Below, in pieces: positions 9,126 to 16,069 of a stretch of 64,000 nt of DNA. Location of the stretch: assembly GCA_964560205.1 (NCBI GenBank), contig CAZLKT010000003.1, forward strand, positions 14,438-78,437, written 5' to 3'. The first letter of the stretch is position 1. Each line of letters begins with the position of its first letter. The translations under genes were made by a program, and so were the position numbers. Source of the DNA: CAZLKT01 sp964560205 (GTDB lineage Bacteria > Pseudomonadota > Alphaproteobacteria > Holosporales > Holosporaceae). Below the pieces are notes generated by a model. It was not told where the DNA came from. It made no database searches and saw only the letters and a list, made by a program, of their open reading frames with translations.

Positions 9126-9898
9126 ATGCACTCTATGCCCTCCTGACATCCTCTTTGCACACACTGCCATGTTTTCTCTGCAGTAACCTTTCGAAAATCC
9201 GTTGCTTCAACCGCAGGATGAAAAATAACTGTGGCAACAACTTTTCGAAACTGCAGAATGGTCCAGAGATGAGAAAAAAGTGTTGGCTCCCCCCTCCAAC
9301 AGAAAGTTTTCTGAAAAAAACGCGTGGCTGGAAGGTCATTCACCTCATTATACAAAATGGAAACTGGCTGTATCAAGGTGCCCTCTGGCAAAGAGAAATA
9401 GGAGCTCTTAAAAGGTCGCACCCGACAACCATCATCAGTGGTCCCCTCTGGGAAAAGCACCACCCCCGTATTATTGTGAAGCCATTCCCATAACATGGTG
9501 ATGCCCTGCTTCACATTCTGAGAATCTCGCGAAATAAAAAGCGTTCCATACATGCGTGTCATCCATCCAATAAGCGGCCACGATGACACCTCATTCTTAG
9601 AAACAAATGTGTAGGGATAAATGCTTCCCAACACCATAATGTCCGTGAAGGACACATGGTTGCTCATGAGCACCACGGGCTTTTTTTCTTCGTGGGAAAA
9701 AGAAATAAGTGGTGTGCCCACATGTCGCACCGTCACACCAAAACATCCCGTTATACATATGTTGTACAGTTTCTGGCGCAATATAAGCGTGAATTTCTTG
9801 TGGGGGTAAAAAAACGTCACTATGGCCACAAGGGGAGCCGCAACCAACAGAATAATGGTGATAAAAACAAGGCGGAAAAGAACACGAAAAAGAGTCAT
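9122..9898 (-). CDS. olsA: PlsC-like lysophospholipid/lyso-ornithine-lipid acyltransferase
   Basis: This is a membrane-associated 1-acyl-glycerol-3-phosphate acyltransferase family protein of 258 residues. An N-terminal hydrophobic segment spans about residues 8-30. The catalytic NHVSFTD (HX4D) block lies near 80-86 and FPEGTT near 150. The partner gene directly upstream is an OlsB-type N-acyltransferase with which it shares an ATGA overlap. That order, olsB then olsA, is the known ornithine-lipid pair of Alphaproteobacteria, in which OlsA O-acylates lyso-ornithine lipid. Because the family is broad, it could instead be the cell's general PlsC for phosphatidic acid synthesis, or serve both roles. 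Confidence 0.8.
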   Translation of the reverse strand: MTLFRVLFRLVFITIILLVAAPLVAIVTFFYPHKKFTLILRQKLYNICITGCFGVTVRHVGTPLISFSHEEKKPVVLMSNHVSFTDIMVLGSIYPYTFVSKNEVSSWPLIGWMTRMYGTLFISRDSQNVKQGITMLWEWLHNNTGVVLFPEGTTDDGCRVRPFKSSYFSLPEGTLIQPVSILYNEVNDLPATRFFQKTFCWRGEPTLFSHLWTILQFRKVVATVIFHPAVEATDFRKVTAEKTWQCVQRGCQEGIECI

Positions 9899-10704
9899 AA
9901 AATTTCCTCCTCCGCTTTTTTCCCATTATGAAAAAGAGCAGAGAAATTTTGTACCATTTTTTGTGCCTCCCCCACAATGCACACATCCAAACTTCCAAAA
10001 GAAGTATCCAAAAAAGCCCCCTCCCCCACAAAGCCACCGATGCGAATGTACCCTTTAATAAGGGGAGGAAGCTCTGCTAAAGCTTGTGTCACGTCAATGT
10101 GGTCTTTGGGAATGATATCCATGGACACAAACGATGATGCCAAAGCCCTTGTTCTGTAGTGTTCTGGCGCAAGATAATATGCATGAAGATACGAGAGGGC
10201 CTGCTTCACCGCCTCTGCTTGCACCACAGGAAAACTTCCAATGCCAAAAAGCAGAGAAATGTCGAAATGCACAATGTACGCTTTAATAACCTGCCACAAA
10301 AGATGGATGGTTCTTCCTGTACGATACTCGGGATCCACACAGGCCCTTCCAAGCTCAAGCTTTCTCCAGGGCTGTTTTTCCAGGATTTTCAGGTCAAATT
10401 CTGAAGAAGACAGAAAACCCCCAGCTTTGTGTGCTGCATCCTCTTGAATGAGACGATAGGTTCCCACCACACGGCCATCACGCACATCTTCCGCAATCAA
10501 AATATGACAAAACTTGTCCAAAACATCTTCATCAATGCCCTCATTTTGCGCGTGTTCAAAATGATGACTGTGATGATAGTGGTCACTAAAAACCCGATAG
10601 CGCAATTTTTGAGCTTCTCTGATTTTTTCAGGACAGGTGGTAAGATAAACCTCGATATTCCCAGATTGTGTCAAAAACATGCGAGAATCAGACGACTGTG
10701 ACAT
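9895..10704 (-). CDS. olsB: L-ornithine N-alpha-acyltransferase (OlsB-like, GNAT fold)
   Basis: OlsB transfers a 3-hydroxyacyl chain from acyl-ACP to ornithine, the first step of phosphorus-free ornithine lipid synthesis. The ~269-residue protein has the features of this GNAT-like (Acetyltransf_5) family: LRYRVFSDHY near residue 35, followed by LIAEDVRDGRVVGTYRLI and then LELGRACVDPEYRTG. I take the ATG at 10704; a TTG three codons upstream is possible. Its stop overlaps the olsA start. The gene starts 55 bases beyond the end of fabG, and all four genes to miaB run the same way, so one operon is likely. Substrate identity is inferred from family and neighbour, not proven. Confidence 0.82.
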   Translation of the reverse strand: MSQSSDSRMFLTQSGNIEVYLTTCPEKIREAQKLRYRVFSDHYHHSHHFEHAQNEGIDEDVLDKFCHILIAEDVRDGRVVGTYRLIQEDAAHKAGGFLSSSEFDLKILEKQPWRKLELGRACVDPEYRTGRTIHLLWQVIKAYIVHFDISLLFGIGSFPVVQAEAVKQALSYLHAYYLAPEHYRTRALASSFVSMDIIPKDHIDVTQALAELPPLIKGYIRIGGFVGEGAFLDTSFGSLDVCIVGEAQKMVQNFSALFHNGKKAEEEIL

Positions 10705-10758
10705 ATGCTTCAACCATGTGAAATGGAGTAACTGTACATTTTTTCTCCTATGAATTTC

Positions 10759-11505
10759 TTAAAACATTCCCATACCACCATTGATATGAAGGGTTTCTCC
10801 TGTAATATAGGAGGACTGGGGGTCTGCCAAAAAGAGAACGCCGTGGGCAATATCCTCTGGTGTGCCACATTTTTGACACGGGATTTTCTTAAGGATCCCC
10901 TGTCGGACCTCCTCATTATCCAAAAGATTTTTCGTCATGGCAGTGATAATAAAGCCCGGAGCAATGGTATTGACAGTAATATGTCGTGAAGCCACTTCCA
11001 GAGCCAGACATTTGGTCAACCCCCAAAGCCCCGCCTTTGACGCCACATAGTTGGACTGGCCAGCATTACCCGTCATAGCCACCACAGAAGAGACATTAAT
11101 AATTCGGCCCCAGCGTTTCTTCATCATATTCGGCAAAACACCCTTGGCCAACTGAAAAGCAGCAGTTAAATTCACCTGCAACACTTTGTCCCAGTCCTCC
11201 TGCTTAATGCGTATGGCAAGGTTATCCGCAGTCATGCCACCATTATTCACGAGAATATCAATGGGCCCCTCTTTTTCCGCAATGGCCTTGGGCAAATGCT
11301 CCACAGCATCTTTATCCAAAAGATCCACAGGCCATGTGGAGGTGGGATACGGCGCCAGTTCTTTCTGAAGCTCCCCCAACTCTTTTTCATGGCGACCAGA
11401 CAAACAAAGAATGGCCCCCTCCTCCGCAAATCTTTTTGCAACTGCATGACCAATGCCGCCCGATGCGCCCGTCAACAATACACGATACCCAGAAAATCTA
11501 CTCAT
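10759..11505 (-). CDS. fabG: 3-oxoacyl-ACP reductase
   Basis: FabG reduces 3-oxoacyl-ACP to 3-hydroxyacyl-ACP with NADPH in type II fatty-acid synthesis. The 248-residue short-chain dehydrogenase has the Rossmann TGASGGIGHA motif at 12-21, NNGG near 87, and a catalytic Ser-Tyr-Lys set in NVSSVVAMTG and NYVASKAG. The C-terminal YITGETLHINGGMGMF ending is typical of FabG rather than of other SDRs. A GAGGTG site precedes the ATG. It lies upstream of olsB, whose substrate is a 3-hydroxyacyl-ACP, the FabG product. acpP and fabF, common neighbours elsewhere, are not here. Confidence 0.93.
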   Translation of the reverse strand: MSRFSGYRVLLTGASGGIGHAVAKRFAEEGAILCLSGRHEKELGELQKELAPYPTSTWPVDLLDKDAVEHLPKAIAEKEGPIDILVNNGGMTADNLAIRIKQEDWDKVLQVNLTAAFQLAKGVLPNMMKKRWGRIINVSSVVAMTGNAGQSNYVASKAGLWGLTKCLALEVASRHITVNTIAPGFIITAMTKNLLDNEEVRQGILKKIPCQKCGTPEDIAHGVLFLADPQSSYITGETLHINGGMGMF

Positions 11506-11640
11506 ACACCTCGCCGGTTTTCAGCACATATTCCTCGGAGTGTAACACAAAAAACCTTCGTGGGGAATGCGGAACTTTTTAATGGGGACCTATTTCAGAA
11601 GCCCCATGCCCACACATCCTATGGCCCCCTGTTCAGCCAC

Positions 11641-12801
11641 TCAGAGTTTCTTGAGAAAACTCTTCAGTTTTGAGAGAAATCCCTTTGCCTTAGAGGGCGC
11701 ATTGTTTTCAGCATTTTTTTCTTCTTCTTGCATATGGCGTAAAAGTTCCCGCTGCTTGTTTGTAAGGTTAATGGGCACATACACATCTGCACGCACATAG
11801 AGATTACCTCTCTGCGTGCGGTTCAACTGGGACATGCCCTTCCCTTTCACCAGAATACTGTCCTGAAATTGTGTGCCCTCCGGAATGTCAATGGACATAA
11901 CACCGCCTTCAATGAGGGGCACATCAACGGTCCCCCCCAAAGCAGCAGTGATCATGGAAATGGAATAGGTACAATATAAATTCGCTCCTTCCCTTTGAAA
12001 GAGGTCGTGGGGTTTAATCTTCACCTGCACATACAAGTCGCCGGCCTCTCCCCCTCGAATACCTGCTTCCCCCTTGTGAGAAAGACGAATTTGGGATTGA
12101 TCCTCAATGCCGGGGGGGACTTTCACCATTAAGCTTTTTTTCTTACGAGTGCGGCCATCCCCCTTACACGTGGTGCATGGATTTTCAATAAAAGTGCCTT
12201 CGCCCTTGCACTGAGAGCACGTTTGCTCCATGGTAAGAAACCCCCTCTGGATTCTATGAACACCAAGGCCGTGGCATGCGGAACAGGATACGGTCTTGCT
12301 TTTCTGTGTGGCCCCCGTACCTGTGCAGGCATCACAGGGAAAATATGTGAGAAACTCAATGGTGGTTTCTATGCCATGAAATGCATCCTCCAAAGAAATG
12401 CCAAGCTGGAAAGAAAGGTCCCGTCCGTGCTGCTGCTGTTGGGCATTTCTTCTATCTCTCTTTCGACTGTTTCCTCCGAGAAAGTCAGAAAAAAGATCCT
12501 CAAAAATCCCCGAAAAATTTCCGCTGTGAAAAAAATCAGACCCATGAGATCCATAGCCACCGCCCCCACCAGTCTGCTCGAAAGCCTCATGCCCCATCTG
12601 ATCGTAGGCCGCCCTCTTCTTCTCATCGCTGAGAACCTCGTATGCAGATGTGATTTCTTTAAAGCGTGCCTCTGCCTCTTTTTGTCCAGGATTTTTATCT
12701 GGATGATACTGCATGGCAAGCTTCCTATATGCCTTCTTGATTTCCGCCACTGTGGCAGAAGAAGATACACCAAGAACACTATAAAAATCCTTTTTAGACA
12801 T
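11641..12801 (-). CDS. dnaJ: Chaperone DnaJ (Hsp40)
   Basis: DnaJ stimulates the DnaK ATPase and hands over unfolded clients. All type-I domains are present in 386 residues: a J domain with HPD at 33-35, a Gly/Phe-rich linker (about 75-110), four CXXCXGXG zinc repeats (CDACTGTG, CSACHGLG, CSQCKGEG, CTTCKGDG), and the two C-terminal beta-domains ending in a Lys-rich tail. It lies 14 bases downstream of rplQ on the same strand, which is unusual because dnaJ normally follows dnaK. Expression is therefore probably tied at least partly to the ribosomal-protein/rpoA operon. Confidence 0.96.
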   Translation of the reverse strand: MSKKDFYSVLGVSSSATVAEIKKAYRKLAMQYHPDKNPGQKEAEARFKEITSAYEVLSDEKKRAAYDQMGHEAFEQTGGGGGYGSHGSDFFHSGNFSGIFEDLFSDFLGGNSRKRDRRNAQQQQHGRDLSFQLGISLEDAFHGIETTIEFLTYFPCDACTGTGATQKSKTVSCSACHGLGVHRIQRGFLTMEQTCSQCKGEGTFIENPCTTCKGDGRTRKKKSLMVKVPPGIEDQSQIRLSHKGEAGIRGGEAGDLYVQVKIKPHDLFQREGANLYCTYSISMITAALGGTVDVPLIEGGVMSIDIPEGTQFQDSILVKGKGMSQLNRTQRGNLYVRADVYVPINLTNKQRELLRHMQEEEKNAENNAPSKAKGFLSKLKSFLKKL

Positions 12802-12815
12802 GGAGCGCCCTCGTG

Positions 12816-13193
12816 TTATGCCTGAGAAGCAAAAGATCCATCTACAAACTCAATAAAGGCCATGGGCGCATTATCTCCGTAACGATATCCCGCCTTCATA
12901 ATGCGAACATATCCCCCAGGACGCTCCTTATATCGTGGAGCCAATACATTCACCAATTTGTTGCATGCTGTATGAAGGCGAAGCCGTGAGTACATTAAAC
13001 GATACGCAGATAAAGAAGGTGATCGTTTTGACGTGGTAATCAATTTTTCCACAAAGGGACGGAGGTCCTTTGCCTTAGGAAGGGTCGTAAAAAGACGCTC
13101 CTTGTGAATAAGATCATTTGCCAACCCTGCCAAAAGTGCCTTCCTTTGGTTTTTTGTGCGATTAAACTTTCGTGTAGCCATTCCGTGACGCAT
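12816..13193 (-). CDS. rplQ: 50S ribosomal protein L17
   Basis: This 125-residue protein is bL17 of the large subunit, near the exit tunnel. The N-terminal MRHGMATRKFNRTKNQRKAL segment is diagnostic, as is the ending region with RPGGYVRIMKAGYRYGDNAPMA. It follows rpoA with a 65-base gap, in the usual alpha-operon order rpsM-rpsK-rpoA-rplQ. Confidence 0.96.
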   Translation of the reverse strand: MRHGMATRKFNRTKNQRKALLAGLANDLIHKERLFTTLPKAKDLRPFVEKLITTSKRSPSLSAYRLMYSRLRLHTACNKLVNVLAPRYKERPGGYVRIMKAGYRYGDNAPMAFIEFVDGSFASQA

Positions 13194-13258
13194 AAAAACT
13201 CTCCCTCTTTTTTTTTCTCTCTTCTGTTGATCTTACTTTCCTGTATCTCCTACGGTCC

Positions 13259-14311
13259 TTATATTTCCTTCCCCACAAAGTCCCTCAGATGTCTTTCCAC
13301 GAGATCAGAATTCCATCCAGGCACCTCCATGCCCAGGGACAACCCAAACTTTGTCAGAACATCATGAATATCTCGAAGGGATTTTCTTCCAAAGTTCGGT
13401 GTGCGCATGAGGTCGCTTTCTTTTTTCTGTATAAGATCACCAACGTAGGCGATGCCCTCATTTTGAAGACAGTTTAGGCAACGCACCCCAAGATCTAAAT
13501 CCTTCACGTTTCGGAAATAAATGGGAGGGAATGCCATATTTTCTGCTGGTTCTACCTCAGCAGATGCCTTATCTTCGTCATAGGTCTCAAGATTAAAAGA
13601 AACAAATCGAGACAGCTGTTCCTGCAAAATAGACGCTGCTCGACTAATGGCCTCCTCAGCAGTTAATGCACCGTTGGTCTCCACGGTAAGAGTCAATCTA
13701 TCATATTCCGTGGACTGTCCCACACGGGTATTCTCCACAGCATAAGACACACGACGAATGGGATTAAACTGGGCATCCAAAAACATTTCTCCAATAACAG
13801 GACTCATGGAGGTAGGCCGAGCAGACACCGGCACATACCCCCTCCCCTTTTCTATGGAAAGTTCCATGGAAATAGAGGCGTCCTCTGCCAAAGTGCAAAT
13901 GATGTGATCTGGGTTCAAAATACGTAGAAGAGCATCGCTTTCAATCATGGATGCTGTGACAACACAGGGCCCCTTCACATGAAGCTTATAGGTGCGCGGC
14001 CCCTCTTCCAGAAGATCCACGTCCAAACTTTTAAGGTTCAAGAGAATATCAAGAACATCTTCTGTCACACCAGGAATACTGGAAAATTCCAACAAAACCC
14101 CCTCAATACGAACAGATGTGATGGCCGAACCCTTAATGGAGGACAACAATACACGGCGGAGCGCATTGCCCAACGTGACGCCAAAACCATGCTCTAAGGG
14201 CTCCACCGTGAGGGTGCCCACACGGTCCTCCCCTTTTTGTAACTCAAAAGCCATCTTATATGGCTTAATAAGCTGATCCCATGTTTTACTACTTTCTGCT
14301 ACCATGACCAC
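13259..14311 (-). CDS. rpoA: RNA polymerase alpha subunit
   Basis: RpoA dimerises to nucleate RNA polymerase assembly, and its C-terminal domain contacts UP elements and activators. The 350 residues include the N-terminal assembly domain with GFGVTLGNALRRVLLSS near 50 and the C-terminal domain with LGVRCLNCLQNEGIAYVGDL and the NFGRKSLRDI helix-hairpin-helix. The length is slightly above the E. coli subunit (329), with a short acidic C-terminal extension region. It sits between rpsK and rplQ as usual. A start a few codons downstream is possible because three candidate Met residues occur near the N-terminus. Confidence 0.97.
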   Translation of the reverse strand: MVMVAESSKTWDQLIKPYKMAFELQKGEDRVGTLTVEPLEHGFGVTLGNALRRVLLSSIKGSAITSVRIEGVLLEFSSIPGVTEDVLDILLNLKSLDVDLLEEGPRTYKLHVKGPCVVTASMIESDALLRILNPDHIICTLAEDASISMELSIEKGRGYVPVSARPTSMSPVIGEMFLDAQFNPIRRVSYAVENTRVGQSTEYDRLTLTVETNGALTAEEAISRAASILQEQLSRFVSFNLETYDEDKASAEVEPAENMAFPPIYFRNVKDLDLGVRCLNCLQNEGIAYVGDLIQKKESDLMRTPNFGRKSLRDIHDVLTKFGLSLGMEVPGWNSDLVERHLRDFVGKEI

Positions 14312-14355
14312 TTTTCATCTCCTCATTCTAGATTTTTGTAGAGTACTGTGCCGCA

Positions 14356-14742
14356 TCACACCCGTCGACGCTTTGGAGGACGCGTACCATTATGAGGAAT
14401 GGGGGTCACATCTCGAATAAGCGTAATCACAAACCCGGCGCTGTGAAGAGCACGAATGGCAGATTCTTTTCCGCTCCCCGGCCCCTTAACAAAAACCTCC
14501 ATGGTTTTCACACCGTGTTCCTTTGCTTTTTTCGCCGCATCTTCTGCGGCAATCTGCGCAGCATACGCAGTGGACTGTTTTGATCCAGAAAATTTCATCA
14601 ACCCTGCAGAGGACCATGCCACCACATTACCTTGCATATCCGATATGGTGATCATGGTATTATTAAACGTAGAACAAATATGGGCCACAGCCGATGCGAC
14701 ATTTTTCGATTGACGACGACGCTTTGATACAGGTTTTATCAT
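14356..14742 (-). CDS. rpsK: 30S ribosomal protein S11
   Basis: This 128-residue uS11 protein lines the 30S platform. Recognisable segments are HICSTFNNTMITISD, the SSAGLMKFSGSKQSTAYAAQ stretch and the C-terminal IRDVTPIPHNGTRPPKRRRV. It is 12 bases downstream of rpsM in the same operon. Confidence 0.97.
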   Translation of the reverse strand: MIKPVSKRRRQSKNVASAVAHICSTFNNTMITISDMQGNVVAWSSAGLMKFSGSKQSTAYAAQIAAEDAAKKAKEHGVKTMEVFVKGPGSGKESAIRALHSAGFVITLIRDVTPIPHNGTRPPKRRRV

Positions 14743-14754
14743 GCAATGCTCTCC

Positions 14755-15123
14755 CTATTTTTTACCAGCCACAGCAATGGCTCTCTTTCCTCTTCGTGTG
14801 CGAGCATTGGTACGGGTACGCTGGCCACGCACAGGAAGATTTTTTCTATGACGCAACCCCCGATAGCAGCCCAAATCCATGAGGCGCTTTCTGTTGGCAG
14901 TAATTTCTCGGCGGAGATCACCCTCCACCTTATGATCACGGTCAATAATCTCTCGCAAAGAAGATATATCTTGCTCCACAAGAGAAGAAACACGACGTGT
15001 GCCATCAATGTGGGCCTTTTCACAAATCTCCTGGGCCTTCTTGGGACCGATACCATAAATGTACCGCAATGCGATGTGCAGGGGCTTTCCCGTGGGGATA
15101 TTTATACCAGCAATACGAGCCAT
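14755..15123 (-). CDS. rpsM: 30S ribosomal protein S13
   Basis: This 122-residue uS13 protein contacts the P-site tRNA and the intersubunit bridge. MARIAGINIPTGKPL at the N-terminus, YIYGIGPKKAQEI, and the basic C-terminus GQRTRTNARTRRGKRAIA are diagnostic. It is first in its operon here. The secY and adk genes that often precede rpsM are absent, and instead a sigma-70-like promoter lies directly upstream, facing the divergent gapR gene. Confidence 0.97.
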   Translation of the reverse strand: MARIAGINIPTGKPLHIALRYIYGIGPKKAQEICEKAHIDGTRRVSSLVEQDISSLREIIDRDHKVEGDLRREITANRKRLMDLGCYRGLRHRKNLPVRGQRTRTNARTRRGKRAIAVAGKK

Positions 15124-15164
15124 CTCTCGCCTCTATCCTTCTTTTATATGACAACCTTGGAATA

Positions 15165-15192
15165 ATTATAAACACACCATCACAAGAGTCAA
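15165..15192 (-). promoter_or_regulatory. Promoter for rpsM-rpsK-rpoA-rplQ(-dnaJ)
   Basis: Read on the minus strand, TTGACT and TATAAT are separated by 16 bases, about 42 bases upstream of the rpsM start. This close match to the consensus supports an independent transcription start for the alpha operon. Confidence 0.7.
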
Positions 15193-15227
15193 TGTCTTCC
15201 CGTAATTTTTCTCCAGGGTACCCCCGG

Positions 15228-15256
15228 TTGATCTTTTTCATCCTCCTCCCCATAAT
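15228..15256 (+). promoter_or_regulatory. Candidate promoter for gapR
   Basis: TTGATC and CATAAT are separated by 17 bases on the plus strand, with the gapR start codon 25 bases downstream of the -10 box. It is divergent from the rpsM promoter with about 35 bases between them. Confidence 0.5.
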
Positions 15257-15281
15257 GGAGGGAAACAGCTGGAGGGTGTTT

Positions 15282-15536
15282 ATGTCCATTGGGAACACTG
15301 ATATTTTAAGGAGCATTGTGGATAGACTTGAAAAGCTGGAGGAGAGCAAACAAGCCCTTCAGGAGGATACAAGGGAAGTGATGGCGGAGGCACGGGGTGC
15401 TGGATTCAACGTAAAGATCATCCGTAAAGTGCTCCAGGTACGGAAAATGAAACCCCACGAAGCCATAGAGGAAGAGGAGCTGCTTCACATTTATCTCGAT
15501 TCCCTGCGGAGACGTGAAAAAGACGCTGCGGCATAG
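15282..15536 (+). CDS. gapR: GapR / DUF2312 nucleoid-associated protein
   Basis: The 84-residue product matches the DUF2312 family. Its founding member, GapR of Caulobacter, binds overtwisted AT-rich DNA ahead of replication and transcription complexes and helps topoisomerases. The core features are a coiled-coil N-terminus (ILRSIVDRLEKLEESKQALQ), then EDTREVMAEARGAGFNVKII and the KVLQVRKM segment. I chose the ATG at 15282 because it fits the family N-terminus and follows a GGAGGG site; the open frame extends upstream across the rpsM promoter and cannot all be coding. The family is essentially alphaproteobacterial, which supports the placement of this genome. Confidence 0.9.
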   Translation: MSIGNTDILRSIVDRLEKLEESKQALQEDTREVMAEARGAGFNVKIIRKVLQVRKMKPHEAIEEEELLHIYLDSLRRREKDAAA

Positions 15537-15593
15537 TACACAGCATTATCAGGAACCATCAGAAGAACCACAAAAAAAAGCTCACCACCCTTG

Positions 15594-15637
15594 GCACGAG
15601 AGGAGTTCTGTCAAGGCCGTGCCTCTCGTTGTGCTTT
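15594..15637 (+). terminator. Imperfect hairpin after gapR
   Basis: GCACGAGAGG pairs with CCTCTC and GTGC across a 3-base bulge and an 18-base loop, followed by TTTCACAC. The T-run is short, so this is only a possible terminator of gapR. Confidence 0.35.
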
Positions 15638-15673
15638 CACACTCCTCTCTTTATCCTTTTTTGTAAAATCCTT

Positions 15674-15702
15674 TTGACATATAAAGAGCATGACGGTATA
15701 AT
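15674..15702 (+). promoter_or_regulatory. Consensus sigma-70 promoter for rpmB
   Basis: Perfect consensus boxes TTGACA and TATAAT are separated by 17 bases. The rpmB start codon is 32 bases past the -10 box. This is the strongest promoter match in the window. Confidence 0.85.
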
Positions 15703-15733
15703 TCAGGAAAATTTTCGGAAATCGTTTTTCACC

Positions 15734-16018
15734 ATGTCATTTTATTGCCCCATTACAAAAAAGAAGCCCCTCGTGGGATGCAACGTCAGCCACGCAAACA
15801 ATAAAACAAAGCGTCGCTATCTTCCAAATCTTCGCACCCTCACCGTGTACAGTGTTGCCCTCAAAAGGGATGAGACATTGCGCGTGACAACAAAGGGATT
15901 GAAAACGATTTTCAAGCATGGTGGTCTGGATGAGTATCTTCGAGCAACACCCCTCAGAACTCTTGAAGGACGACTTTTGTCTCTTCGGCAGGAGCTGCAG
16001 CGTAAAAACCTTCTCTAA
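15734..16018 (+). CDS. rpmB: 50S ribosomal protein L28
   Basis: This is a 94-residue bL28. In place of the usual MSRRC-type start it has MSFYCPITKKKPLVG, then NVSHANNKTKRRYLPNL, which is the family signature, and the C-terminal TKGLKTIFKHGGLDEYL. The chosen ATG lies 32 bases after a consensus promoter; the frame is open further upstream but that would overrun the promoter. Length fits alphaproteobacterial L28, which is about 95-100 residues. Confidence 0.93.
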   Translation: MSFYCPITKKKPLVGCNVSHANNKTKRRYLPNLRTLTVYSVALKRDETLRVTTKGLKTIFKHGGLDEYLRATPLRTLEGRLLSLRQELQRKNLL

Positions 16019-16069
16019 AGGACGGTTGCGCTTCTTCTTGTTATAGAAAACAACAAAGGTGAGGTGCTC

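Noticed and set aside
12223..12825. 200-codon plus-strand frame opposite dnaJ
   Set aside because: It lies antisense to a complete, motif-bearing dnaJ and has no ribosome site.
14997..15281. Upstream extension of gapR
   Set aside because: The extension would cover the rpsM start, both promoters and is not present in the DUF2312 family.
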